Below are positions 26,063-34,759 of a stretch of DNA of 59,561 nt, one piece after another. The DNA comes from Algivirga pacifica (GTDB taxonomy: Bacteria; Bacteroidota; Bacteroidia; Cytophagales; Flammeovirgaceae). The stretch is from assembly GCF_039543525.1 (NCBI RefSeq), contig NZ_BAABJX010000035.1:1-59561 (forward strand), given 5' to 3'. Numbering within the stretch: position 1 is the stretch's first letter; each line of letters starts with the position of its first letter. The notes beneath the pieces were generated by a model. It was given only the letters and a program-made list of their open reading frames with translations. It was not told the DNA's origin and ran no database searches. Position numbers and translations under genes: made by a program.

Positions 26063-27211
26063 TTATTCCCAAGGAGCTGCTTCAATCAGGCTGTCCATGG
26101 AAATATTGTAATAGTTTATTTTGGCACTGTCTGTAAGATTTTGAGCACCTTCGTAGATGATGTGTTCGCCCTCTTTGATCCCTGATTCGACGATGTAAAA
26201 GTAAGATACTCGACGTTTCGGAATAATGTTACGGACTTGTACGGTACTGTCCTTTTCATTGAGAACGTAAACAAAGATCTTATCCTGTATCTCAAAAGTT
26301 GACTTCAAAGGGAGCAATAATGCATCATCTTGTTCTCGATAAATTCGGATACGGCCAGAGGTATTACTTCTTAATAAGGTATCTGGGTTAGGGAAACGAG
26401 CACGGACACCAATGGCACCTGTTTCTTTATTGAATTGTCCCTCAATGGTCTCTATGACTCCTGTGTGAGCATATTTATTGCCATCTGCCAAAATGAGATC
26501 GACCTTATTTCGTTTTTCTTTGATACTGTCGGGTAAATCAGCATTTCGACGGGTATACTCAAGGTATGCCTTTTCCGATACGTTGAAATAAGCATAAACA
26601 TTGGAAACATTAGAGACGGTAGTCAATAAGGTACTTTCACTGATTAAACTACCCTCTTTATATGGAATACGATCAATAAACCCGGTTACGGGAGCCTTAA
26701 TCTTGGTATAGGAATAGTTTATTTGAGCATTATTTAAAGCCGCCTTTGCTTCTTGTATCTTAGATAGTGCGGCAGCATATTGGGCATCAGCAGCCTCTAA
26801 CTCTGTTTTGGAAATAATATCTTGCTCAACCAAGGGACGTAAACGGTTGACCTCCACTTTGGCGGCGGCGGCACTGGATTGTGCCTGACTAACATTGGCT
26901 TTTGCTTTGGATATTTGTTCCAAAAATTCTTTATCCTCTATCTGGAACATGACGGTGCCTTGCGTAATCTTTTGGCCTTCATCTACCAAGATCTTTTCCA
27001 AGTAGCCTCTCACCCTTGCACGTACTTCTACATTTTCAATTCCTTGTATATCGGCAGCAAAATCATAAAAAAAAGGGGTGTTGTGTTGTATGATTTTTAC
27101 TGCAGGGTAAGGAGACTCTACTTGCTCTACAGGTTTTTTATCCTGGCAAGAGGAGTTAATGATCAAAAGGCAGCAAATATTGAGTATTAGTAATAAGCGA
27201 TAGCTTTTCAT
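26063..27211 (-). CDS. RND periplasmic adaptor (membrane fusion protein)
   Basis: A 382-residue lipoprotein with signal LLLILNICCLLIINSSC. It has a biotinyl-lipoyl half motif (VRARVRGYLEKILVDEGQKI, about residues 62-81), an alpha-hairpin (about 95-165; SQAQSSAAAAKVEVNRL and AALSKIQEAKAAL) and the second lipoyl half with APVTGFID. It bridges the pump and the outer membrane channel encoded directly downstream (34-base gap to the pump start). It is the first gene of the minus-strand operon, so its promoter should lie within 27212-27500. Confidence 0.95.
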   Translation of the reverse strand: MKSYRLLLILNICCLLIINSSCQDKKPVEQVESPYPAVKIIQHNTPFFYDFAADIQGIENVEVRARVRGYLEKILVDEGQKITQGTVMFQIEDKEFLEQISKAKANVSQAQSSAAAAKVEVNRLRPLVEQDIISKTELEAADAQYAAALSKIQEAKAALNNAQINYSYTKIKAPVTGFIDRIPYKEGSLISESTLLTTVSNVSNVYAYFNVSEKAYLEYTRRNADLPDSIKEKRNKVDLILADGNKYAHTGVIETIEGQFNKETGAIGVRARFPNPDTLLRSNTSGRIRIYREQDDALLLPLKSTFEIQDKIFVYVLNEKDSTVQVRNIIPKRRVSYFYIVESGIKEGEHIIYEGAQNLTDSAKINYYNISMDSLIEAAPWE

Positions 27212-27404
27212 AGTATAGCTAGTTGATCATATGGGTATTAGTTAGTGTTAAACAGATGCAACAACTCTCTGATAATTGGAGTACTTAGCCAATAGGAGAT
27301 ACATCAGCTTTAACATTTAATAATAGAAACTAAAATATGAGAGAAAGTATTCCATCTCATTAGATGATCTTTGACACCTTATCGTTGAGGACATCACCTA
27401 AGGT

Positions 27405-27452
27405 TGGACAGCCACAAGGGGCGCCCTTACGGATTACCTCTTACCTTCTATA
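27405..27452. repeat. Composite repeat: CCACAAGGGGCGCCC plus TTACC-type heptamers
   Basis: The half-palindrome CCACAAGGGGCGCCC is followed by ACCTCTTACCTTCTA. The same combination occurs at 44527-44609 and, reversed, at 51955-52160. Confidence 0.7.
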
Positions 27453-27472
27453 GTTTTTTTTGATTTACTTTG

Positions 27473-27480
27473 TAAATTTG
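27473..27480 (+). promoter_or_regulatory. Bacteroidota -7-like box TAAATTTG
   Basis: It matches the consensus TAnnTTTG and lies 22 bases before the start codon at 27503. I found no good -33 TTTG at the usual spacing, so the call is weak. Confidence 0.4.
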
Positions 27481-27502
27481 CCCCTCCAAAATTGAAAGGA
27501 CT

Positions 27503-27925
27503 ATGATCTATATTTGTAGAAAGGAATATTTTAACGCCGCACATAAGCTCTATAACCCTAATTGGACAAAGGAGAAAAACGAAGAGGTATTCGGTATTTG
27601 TTCTAATGAGCATTGGCATGGGCATAACTTTGAGATGATTGTTACGGTCAAAGGAGAGGTGGACCCAGAAAGGGGCTTTGTAATGGACATGAAGCAACTG
27701 GGAAGGATGATCAAAGAGCATATCATTAGTAAGGTAGATCATCGTAACCTGAACCTAGATGTTGATTTTCTCAAGGGAAAGATGACGACCTGTGAAACAT
27801 TGGCCATGTCGTTCTGGGATATTCTCTATCCATTAATTAAGGAAAGCGCTCCCAATGCAGAGCTGCATTGTATTGAGCTGCATGAGACGCGCAATAATTT
27901 CGTGAAATACTACGGGGGTAAATAA
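27503..27925 (+). CDS. 6-pyruvoyl-tetrahydropterin synthase / QueD family
   Basis: A 140-residue T-fold enzyme. Zinc ligands are His14 (FNAAH) and His39/His41 (HGHNFE). The catalytic residues are Cys33 (FGICSN), Asp79-His80 (DHRNLN) and Glu128 (HETRNN). The family converts 7,8-dihydroneopterin triphosphate to 6-pyruvoyl-tetrahydropterin or, as QueD, to 6-carboxy-tetrahydropterin for queuosine. The layout (VFGxCSN...HGHN, GxVDPERGFVMD, ETxNN) is closer to the eukaryotic-type enzyme than to E. coli QueD, so I leave the symbol open. No other pterin or queuosine gene is nearby. Confidence 0.9.
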   Translation: MIYICRKEYFNAAHKLYNPNWTKEKNEEVFGICSNEHWHGHNFEMIVTVKGEVDPERGFVMDMKQLGRMIKEHIISKVDHRNLNLDVDFLKGKMTTCETLAMSFWDILYPLIKESAPNAELHCIELHETRNNFVKYYGGK

Positions 27926-28033
27926 GTATGACATTGCAGGTTGCTTCTTGTACCTTGCTGGGAATACTTCTATATTTGGCTGTCTATAGGGGCAGCTTTT
28001 TTTATTTATTTTTACTGTACTGAGAACCTATCT

Positions 28034-29143
28034 ATGAGATACTATTTAATTGCGGGAGAGCGGTCAGGAGATTTGCATGCGGCAAACTTGATGAAGGCCT
28101 TGAAGGAGCAAGATCCTCAAGCAGAGTTTAGGTGCTGGGGAGGAGATGAGATGGAAAAAGCTGGAGGAGAGCTAGTGACACACTATAGAGAGATGGCCTT
28201 TATGGGTTTCGTAGAGGTTGTGAAGAATATTTTTAAGATTAAAGCTTTCTTAAAACAGTGTAAAAAAGATATACTGGCTTATCAACCCGATGTGGTTATT
28301 ATGGTTGATTATGCAGGGTTTAATCTTAAAATCGCTGCGTTTGCCAAGCAAAAGGGGATCAAAACATTCTATTATATATCTCCTAAAATATGGGCATGGA
28401 ATCAGGGAAGAGCACATAAGATCAAGCGTATCGTAGACCGTATGTTTGTGATTATGCCTTTTGAGAAGGAATTTTATAAACGCTTTGATTATGAGGTCGA
28501 TTATGTAGGGAACCCTCTATTGGATGCTATTGCTCAGTTTCAACCCAATCCTGATTTTCACGAAAAAAATAAGTTGTCTCCTGATAAACCCGTGATTGCC
28601 ATCTTGCCAGGAAGCCGCAAACAGGAGGTCAAGGATATGTTAGCGACAATGTTAACGATAAGGGGGAAGTACGACCAAAAGTATCAATTGGTGGTGGCAG
28701 GTGTAGATAACCTACCGGCTGAACTGTATAAAGAAGCACAGGAACAGCAGATGAAGGTGATCTATAATCAAACCTATGACTTACTGGCTCATGCAGAGGC
28801 AGCAGTCGTTACCTCAGGAACGGCAACCTTGGAGACGGCTTTGTTTGAGGTGCCTGAAGTGGTTTGTTACCGCCTGAGTGCATTACAATACTCTCTAGTG
28901 AAATTATTGATCAAGGTAAATCACATCTCTTTAGTGAATATTATAGCGGGTAAAGAAGTTGTCAAGGAGCTTATACAAGATGAGTTTAATACAACCCGTT
29001 TGACAGAGGAACTCGATAAAGTTTTAGGGCAAAATCGCGAAAGAATACTAGCAGACTACAAAGAACTTAAGCAATTAATTCATACGGAAGGCGCTTCGGA
29101 AAGAGCGGCATCCCTTATGGTAAGCTATTTAAAGGAAAAATAA
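28034..29143 (+). CDS. lpxB: Lipid-A-disaccharide synthase
   Basis: A 369-residue GT19 enzyme that joins UDP-2,3-diacylglucosamine and lipid X to form the lipid A disaccharide at the inner face of the inner membrane. The start is the ATG at 28034 (MRYYLIAGERSGDLHAANLM), since GExSGD near the N-terminus is the family signature. Further motifs: YYISPKIWAWNQGRAHKIK (about 117-135), VGNPLLD, ILPGSRKQEV (about 189-198) and SGTATLETAL (about 258-267). About 108 bases separate it from the pterin gene; other lpx genes are absent here. Confidence 0.96.
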   Translation: MRYYLIAGERSGDLHAANLMKALKEQDPQAEFRCWGGDEMEKAGGELVTHYREMAFMGFVEVVKNIFKIKAFLKQCKKDILAYQPDVVIMVDYAGFNLKIAAFAKQKGIKTFYYISPKIWAWNQGRAHKIKRIVDRMFVIMPFEKEFYKRFDYEVDYVGNPLLDAIAQFQPNPDFHEKNKLSPDKPVIAILPGSRKQEVKDMLATMLTIRGKYDQKYQLVVAGVDNLPAELYKEAQEQQMKVIYNQTYDLLAHAEAAVVTSGTATLETALFEVPEVVCYRLSALQYSLVKLLIKVNHISLVNIIAGKEVVKELIQDEFNTTRLTEELDKVLGQNRERILADYKELKQLIHTEGASERAASLMVSYLKEK

Positions 29144-29192
29144 TCAACTATAGTTTTCAGATGGATGCGGTAGCGTGAATAGATCAGTGATC

Positions 29193-29222
29193 ATAAGCGA
29201 TAAACAATAACCGATAAACCAG
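29193..29222. repeat. Degenerate heptamer repeat
   Basis: GCGATAA-ACAATAA-CCGATAA-ACC: successive 7-base units related to the CCGATAA array at 38569, in the gap between lpxB and the ABC-F gene. Confidence 0.6.
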
Positions 29223-29318
29223 ATAGTTTTCCGTAGACCGGATGAGGTTAGCTTGAAAGGCTATAGTAAAAATAATCAACGATTCAACTCACCAAAGGTG
29301 AAGTTCAACAATTCAACA

Positions 29319-31211
29319 ATGAATTATATATCAGCAGAAAATATATCGAAATCCTACGGGGATAGAGTCCTTTTTCAAGGCGTGAATGTAGGTTTGGACA
29401 TGGGACAAAAGGTAGCTCTGGTCGCTAGAAATGGAGCAGGGAAGTCAACGCTTCTGGACGTGTTGATGGGCAGGGATATGCCTGATACGGGCAAGGTAGC
29501 CATGAACAATGACATCAATGTAGCCTATCTGGCTCAGGAACCTGTATTTAAAGAGTCAGAGACCATTTTAGAGCATGTATTGAATTCGGATACACCGATC
29601 TTGCAAGCGGTTCGCCATTATGAGGAGGTGCTGGAAAAGCAGTTACATGATACCTCTGAGAAGGCTTTGTTGGCTTTACAAAAAGCTACAGAACGCATGG
29701 AAGAGTTGAAGGCTTGGGACGCTGAAGCCAGAGTAAAGCAGGTATTGGGAATGCTTAAGTTGGAGCAACTTAATCAGCCAGTAAGTGCTTTGTCTGGAGG
29801 ACAGCGTAAAAGGGTTGCCTTGGCTAAGGTATTGATCGATGAACCGGATCTGTTGGTGATGGATGAGCCTACCAACCACTTGGATCTGGATATGATTGAA
29901 TGGTTGGAACAATATTTGGAACGCTCCAAGTTGACTTTGCTATTGGTGACGCACGACCGATACTTCCTGGATAGGGTTTGTGATGAGATTATTGAACTGA
30001 CTGAGGATGGGGTATATCGTTACAAAGGAAACTATACTTACTTTATTGAGAAAAAGGCAGAGCGAGAAGCACAGGATGCAGCTTCTGTTGATAAAGCCAA
30101 GAACTTGATGCGTAAGGAGTTGGAGTGGGTTCGACGCATGCCTAAGGCAAGAGGAACCAAAGCGAAGTATCGTATGGATGCTTTCGATGACCTTAAAGAG
30201 AAGGCGCACTCCGGAAAGAGAGAAGGAAAAGTGGAGTTGAGTGTGAAAATGGCTCGTATGGGGAAAAAGATCATGGAGATCGAAAACCTGAATAAAAGCT
30301 ATGGAGAGAAACTTATTTTGGAGGACTTTAACTATACCTTTAAAAGAAGAGAGCGTATAGGGATCGTAGGAAAAAATGGTGTAGGGAAATCAACCTTCCT
30401 GAATATTTTAACAGGTAAAGAAGCAGCCGATAGTGGTGATATCGATTATGGAGAGACCGTTGTTTTTGGGTATTATTCTCAAAAAGGACTTCCCAAGACA
30501 GATGATAAGCGGGTTATTGACGTTGTAAAAGAAGTAGCGGAAGTTATTCCTATGGCCGATGGTAATCAGTTGACGGCTTCTCAGCTATTGCAACGTTTCA
30601 ATTTTACACCGGAACAGCAGTATGCTTATGTGTCTACTTTGAGCGGAGGAGAGCGCAAAAGACTTTACCTGTGTACTATACTGATGGACAATCCAAATTT
30701 TTTGATTTTGGATGAGCCTACCAATGATTTGGACTTGCAAACCATCAGTGTGCTAGAGGATTTTCTGGAGGAGTTTCCAGGGTGTTTGTTGGTAGTAACG
30801 CACGACCGTTATTTTATGGACAAATTAGTAGACCATTTGTTTGTCTTTGAAGGTGAGGGAATTGTCAAAGATTTTAACGGGCAGTACACGGATTATAGGG
30901 AACAACTTTTGGCTAAAGAAGCAGCAGAGAAGAAAGCTGAAAAAGAGCGAAAGGCAGAGCAGAAGGAAAAGAAGACTGAAGTTAAACCTGTCGCAAAAAA
31001 GAAGTTGAGCTTTAAAGAGCAAAAAGAATATGAGCAGTTGGAAAAGGAAATGGAGGAGTTGGAGAAAGAAAAAGAGGTCTTAACGGTTCGTATGAATGAA
31101 GGAATTACGGACCATGAAGAATTGGTCAGTATTTCTCAGCGTATAGGAGAAATTTCAGACCTATTGGATGAGAAAATGATGAGATGGATGGAATTGGATG
31201 AGTTAACCTAA
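29319..31211 (+). CDS. ABC-F ATPase (Uup-like)
   Basis: A 630-residue soluble protein with two ABC ATPase domains and no membrane segments. Start at ATG 29319 (MNYISAENISKSYG). Domain 1: Walker A ARNGAGKST (about 36-44; the usual first Gly is Ala), signature LSGGQRKR, Walker B DLLVMDEPTNHLDL. Domain 2: GKNGVGKST (about 355), LSGGERKR, FLILDEPTNDLDL. A charged, Lys/Glu-rich linker and coiled coil (about 545-625) end it, as in Uup. ABC-F proteins act on the ribosome or in translation factor roles; the subgroup assignment is inference. A degenerate heptamer repeat lies in its upstream gap. Confidence 0.93.
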   Translation: MNYISAENISKSYGDRVLFQGVNVGLDMGQKVALVARNGAGKSTLLDVLMGRDMPDTGKVAMNNDINVAYLAQEPVFKESETILEHVLNSDTPILQAVRHYEEVLEKQLHDTSEKALLALQKATERMEELKAWDAEARVKQVLGMLKLEQLNQPVSALSGGQRKRVALAKVLIDEPDLLVMDEPTNHLDLDMIEWLEQYLERSKLTLLLVTHDRYFLDRVCDEIIELTEDGVYRYKGNYTYFIEKKAEREAQDAASVDKAKNLMRKELEWVRRMPKARGTKAKYRMDAFDDLKEKAHSGKREGKVELSVKMARMGKKIMEIENLNKSYGEKLILEDFNYTFKRRERIGIVGKNGVGKSTFLNILTGKEAADSGDIDYGETVVFGYYSQKGLPKTDDKRVIDVVKEVAEVIPMADGNQLTASQLLQRFNFTPEQQYAYVSTLSGGERKRLYLCTILMDNPNFLILDEPTNDLDLQTISVLEDFLEEFPGCLLVVTHDRYFMDKLVDHLFVFEGEGIVKDFNGQYTDYREQLLAKEAAEKKAEKERKAEQKEKKTEVKPVAKKKLSFKEQKEYEQLEKEMEELEKEKEVLTVRMNEGITDHEELVSISQRIGEISDLLDEKMMRWMELDELT

Positions 31212-31252
31212 TCGTCTAGTATGTTGCCATCTCTGATCAATAATCGTATAAT

Positions 31253-32383
31253 ATGATGAATGGTAAAACAATATTTTTCTTAGGACTATTACTGTCTATT
31301 TTTTTACAGAAATCCTGGGGACAGGAGCCTATGGTATTGTTCGAGCAGGCGATAAGGGAGCAACAAAAAGTATATCAGGTCGATAAAAGTAAACGAGTAT
31401 TACAACTCCCCATGCAATATGGGGAGTTTATTCCTTTTGATGGACTAGACCAGCAGCTTCAAGTCACCGATGTGGATAGTATACATCTCGCTTATACGAA
31501 TCATCCCCAAGGGTTAGACTTTGATCAGCTTAATCAGGATAGATTTAGAACGTTGGCTCAAGTTTTTCCGGAGCTGATGAAGCAGAATGTTCAATTCCCA
31601 GTCAAAATCATAGAGCAGATAGGGGTGGAAAGTAAAGAACAGGCTAGTGCTCTTTACCATGGGTTCTCGATTTATATTAACCCTTCTTCTAATAAGTATC
31701 TACAATTGGATCCTGAGAAAATTCTGCAGCGACAGATGCAAATCAAGAAGCAGTTCAATGCTTTGATCAAGAGGAAGATGGGGTTGCATCTAGACGATGA
31801 TCAGTCTACTGTAATGGCATTTAAACGTAACCATCAGCAATGGGATAACGTTGTTATTGTAAGTGACTGGACAGGAAGTATGTATAAGTATACGTTACAG
31901 GTACTATTGTGGCAAATACAAGAACAATCCATGAAGCAACTGATGGGCTTTACGTTTTTTAATGATGGTGGTTTCAAGAGTAATGCAGATAAGCAAATAG
32001 GACAGACTGGCGGTATTTATCATGTGTACAGTCGAAAACCTACGGATATTATTCGACAAATGGCTGTGATTAAACAGAGTGGTGATGGAGGGGATATTCC
32101 AGAAAATGACGTAGAGGCGCTTATTGAGGCACAAAAAGCTTATAAAGATGTGCATACATTGGTTTTGATTGCAGATAATCGCTCGCAGATTCGGGATATA
32201 GAATTATTGGAGGAAGTAAAAAAGCCTGTGAGGGTGGTGTTATCCAATGTTCGCAGAGAAGGAGAACAATATATCTTCAATGAGCAATATGTACGTTTAG
32301 CATTGACGACACAAGGTTCAATTCATACCTCTGATATGGATATTAACGATCCTGAGACATTACGCAGCTTATTGACAGAGTAG
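31253..32383 (+). CDS. Exported von Willebrand A-like protein
   Basis: A 376-residue protein with a signal peptide ending in FLQKSWGQ. Residues about 195-340 resemble a VWA fold: a hydrophobic strand then DWTGSM (a DxTxS form of the metal-binding MIDAS site), and GDGGDIPENDVEAL about 85 residues later, a motif seen with alpha-kinase-type VWA domains. The N-terminal 190 residues match nothing I know. VWA domains bind protein or carbohydrate ligands through a metal ion; the partner is unknown. Of two adjacent ATGs I use the first. A hairpin repeat follows it. Confidence 0.75.
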   Translation: MMNGKTIFFLGLLLSIFLQKSWGQEPMVLFEQAIREQQKVYQVDKSKRVLQLPMQYGEFIPFDGLDQQLQVTDVDSIHLAYTNHPQGLDFDQLNQDRFRTLAQVFPELMKQNVQFPVKIIEQIGVESKEQASALYHGFSIYINPSSNKYLQLDPEKILQRQMQIKKQFNALIKRKMGLHLDDDQSTVMAFKRNHQQWDNVVIVSDWTGSMYKYTLQVLLWQIQEQSMKQLMGFTFFNDGGFKSNADKQIGQTGGIYHVYSRKPTDIIRQMAVIKQSGDGGDIPENDVEALIEAQKAYKDVHTLVLIADNRSQIRDIELLEEVKKPVRVVLSNVRREGEQYIFNEQYVRLALTTQGSIHTSDMDINDPETLRSLLTE

Positions 32384-32398
32384 GTAACGGAGATGTTA

Positions 32399-32451
32399 GG
32401 TTTATCGGTGATGGCCTATCGTTCATGAATGATAAGCCATCACCAATAAAC
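32399..32451. repeat. Imperfect hairpin related to the heptamer family
   Basis: TTTATCGGTGATGGC pairs with GCCATCACCAATAAA, with inner ATC/GAT pairing. The arm TTTATCGGT resembles the heptamer unit TTATCGG. It could end transcription after the VWA gene. Confidence 0.6.
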
Positions 32452-32488
32452 ATTACTCATATAAAAATCGAATTAAATTTTTTTTTGA

Positions 32489-33694
32489 ATGTTACAGGCA
32501 TTTGAGGGCGCACTGGGAAGGCAGTTGACCGGAGAAGTGAAAGAATGTAATCCAGAAATTCTTAATAACGTGATTGCTGTAGAGCAAGCGATGGTGAAGG
32601 CTGCGCAAGAAGCCAATGCTACCGTGATTAACTCTACTTTTCATCATTTTTCTCCCTACGGAGTATCCGGTGTAGTAGTGATTCAGGAGAGTCATTTGGC
32701 TGTACATACATGGCCCGAATACGGATTTGCGACCATTGATTTTTTTACTTGCGGGGAACACGTATACCCACAACGTGCGTTAAACTATCTGGCAAAAGCA
32801 TTTGAAGGCAAGCATATTGATATCTCAGATACCTTGAGAGGGGATACGAATGCCCTTCAGGAACAAGCCCTATCAGACTCTTTCCCCTATACAGGACAAG
32901 CATCTTTATTGGAACGTAGTGTTTGGGTTACGGAGGTTGGAGATGCATTGATGAAATCGTATAAAGCCGAGGTGGCTTCAGGAAAGCAATTATCACCTTA
33001 TTGGCAGAAGCTACATACTCCTTCAGGGAATGAACTTCTGACCTTTAGAGGAAAGGTAGTATTGGACTATTATTCTTCTAAAGTGATGCATGAAATGATG
33101 GTACACCCTATCATTACCAATACACAAAAAGCAGAGGTGCTCGTTTGTGGGTTGGAAGGGGCTGGTTTACTCAAAGAATTAGGTTCTTATGAAGGAATAA
33201 AACCCTCTTGGTGGGTTGAGAAAGAAGAAAAGTTATTGAGTGAGTCATTTTATGACATAACAAGTCAAAAGAATGAAATAAAGGTATTGGTAGGAGAGGA
33301 GTTGAAGGGAGTATATGATATTATTTTATTAGATGAGCATACCTTAGGAAAGGATACATTTGATATTACGTTTTATAATAAACACCTCAAACGTAACGGT
33401 ACATTAGTTTTGGTGTTGGGGCAAGTAGAGCTGCAAAGTGCAAAAGCGATAAAGCATTTGAAGATGCTACAACAGCAATTTGCTATGGAAGATATTAAGG
33501 TGTACTGGGCGCATACCGGAGATGTAGGAGGCAGTAAATTATTTGCATGGGTAAGTAAGGAACCTTCGTCAAGACAGTGGTTGAATGAGGAGAGTAAAGA
33601 AGGGACAGAAGACTTTTTTTATTATGATGAAGAAATTCGCAAAACATGTTTTACTTTGCCGAAGTTTATTAGAAAACAAATAGAAAGACTGTAG
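32489..33694 (+). CDS. speD: SpeD-SpeE fusion: AdoMet decarboxylase plus degenerate spermidine synthase
   Basis: A 401-residue fusion. Residues 1-120 are class 1 S-adenosylmethionine decarboxylase: HHFSPYGVSGVVVIQESHL with the self-cleavage site Glu67-Ser68 that makes the pyruvoyl cofactor, His73 and Cys88 (FTCG). Residues about 135-401 align with spermidine synthase: YSSKVMHEMMVHP for the usual YHEMLAH, the AdoMet loop as GLEGAG (221-226), and YYDEEIRKTCFTLPKFIRK at the end. The usual catalytic DSTDP reads DEHTL (282-286), so the second Asp is Thr. The synthase half may be inactive or altered. It stands alone, between a VWA gene and ispH. Confidence 0.88.
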   Translation: MLQAFEGALGRQLTGEVKECNPEILNNVIAVEQAMVKAAQEANATVINSTFHHFSPYGVSGVVVIQESHLAVHTWPEYGFATIDFFTCGEHVYPQRALNYLAKAFEGKHIDISDTLRGDTNALQEQALSDSFPYTGQASLLERSVWVTEVGDALMKSYKAEVASGKQLSPYWQKLHTPSGNELLTFRGKVVLDYYSSKVMHEMMVHPIITNTQKAEVLVCGLEGAGLLKELGSYEGIKPSWWVEKEEKLLSESFYDITSQKNEIKVLVGEELKGVYDIILLDEHTLGKDTFDITFYNKHLKRNGTLVLVLGQVELQSAKAIKHLKMLQQQFAMEDIKVYWAHTGDVGGSKLFAWVSKEPSSRQWLNEESKEGTEDFFYYDEEIRKTCFTLPKFIRKQIERL

Positions 33695-33786
33695 AACGAT
33701 AGGATATATGTCCCGTAGGGATGCGCACCCGGCGCGTCCGAAGATTTTAACAAGATATTTTTAACGAATTAATATAAGCCAACGTG

Positions 33787-34674
33787 ATGGAAGTGGTTAT
33801 CGATGAAAAATCTGGATATTGTTTTGGCGTAGAGTTCGCCATTCAGATGGCAGAGGAAGAAATGGAGGCCTCAGGTACTTTATATTGTCTTGGGGATATT
33901 GTGCATAATGCCATGGAAGTAGAACGCCTGAATCAAAAAGGGTTGCAGGTGATCGACCGAGAGCAATTAAAAGAACTAAGAGATTGTAAAGTACTCATTA
34001 GAGCGCATGGAGAGCCGCCAGAAACCTATAAGTTAGCCATTGAGAACAATATTGAGTTGATCGATGCTTCTTGTCCAGTGGTATTGAAACTCCAAAACAG
34101 GGTAAAGAATGCTTTTGATAAAGCAGAGGAGATCAATGGACAAGTGGTGATTTACGGAAAGCATGGACACGCGGAGGTAATTGGCCTGACTGGTCAAACA
34201 AGAGATAAAGCAATTGTAGTATCCGGTATTGATGAGTTGGATAGAGTAGATTTTGCAAAGAATATTGTATTGTTTAGCCAGACGACTAAAAGTACCAAAG
34301 GTTTCTACGAACTGAAGGAAGAGATTGAAAAGCGTCTGTCTACTGCGAATGGAGAGAATGCTCACTTGGAAATGTTTGACGCTAACGATAGTATCTGTCG
34401 ACAAGTATCCAACCGTGAGCCTCAGATGGAGAAATTCTCTCAGGAAAATGATGTGATTGTCTTTGTGAGTGGTAAGAAGAGCTCCAATGGTAAATCCCTT
34501 TATAACGTCTGCCTGAAATTCAATGAAAGAAGTTATTTCGTAGAGAATGAGGATGAGGTGAATCCTGAGTGGTTTAACCCAGGTGATAAAATAGGTATTA
34601 GTGGCGCTACGTCTACTCCAATGTGGTTGATGGAGCAGGTCGCTACACATATTCGATCATTAGAGTTGGTATAA
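33787..34674 (+). CDS. ispH: 4-hydroxy-3-methylbut-2-enyl diphosphate reductase
   Basis: A 295-residue iron-sulfur enzyme, the last step of the MEP isoprenoid pathway (HMBPP to IPP and DMAPP). The three cluster cysteines are present: Cys12 (SGYCFGV), Cys96 (DASCP) and Cys204 (DSICRQVSNRE). The active-site HGHAE (126-130), TTKST (167-171) and SGATSTP near the end also match. I use ATG 33787; a GTG one codon earlier is possible. A terminator follows. It is monocistronic between the fusion and the convergent deiminase gene. Confidence 0.96.
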   Translation: MEVVIDEKSGYCFGVEFAIQMAEEEMEASGTLYCLGDIVHNAMEVERLNQKGLQVIDREQLKELRDCKVLIRAHGEPPETYKLAIENNIELIDASCPVVLKLQNRVKNAFDKAEEINGQVVIYGKHGHAEVIGLTGQTRDKAIVVSGIDELDRVDFAKNIVLFSQTTKSTKGFYELKEEIEKRLSTANGENAHLEMFDANDSICRQVSNREPQMEKFSQENDVIVFVSGKKSSNGKSLYNVCLKFNERSYFVENEDEVNPEWFNPGDKIGISGATSTPMWLMEQVATHIRSLELV

Positions 34675-34697
34675 CGAAAGGGACGATTCATATAATG

Positions 34698-34735
34698 AGA
34701 AAGCCAATCTTCTATTGAGAAGATTGGCTTTTTCT
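34698..34735 (+). terminator. Intrinsic terminator after ispH
   Basis: AAAGCCAATCTTCT pairs with GAAGATTGGCTTT around a 5-base loop, followed by T residues. It lies between convergent genes and may serve both. Confidence 0.9.
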
Positions 34736-34759
34736 ATTATCACTATTTCTTTCAACGAC

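Larger units (their letters stand above)
27212..27502. other. Divergent intergenic region with repeat
   Basis: About 290 bases between the divergent efflux operon and the pterin synthase gene. It holds a composite repeat (27405-27452) and a -7-like box TAAATTTG at 27473. I see no clear regulator-binding palindrome for the efflux operon. Confidence 0.5.

Noticed and set aside
33707..33745. A TCCCGTAGGGA palindrome with a GC-rich tail before ispH
   Set aside because: It may be a further repeat fragment, but only one copy is seen, so I cannot support a family or function.
34033..34650. A 205-codon frame antisense to ispH
   Set aside because: Shadow of the ispH coding sequence, which has complete catalytic motifs.
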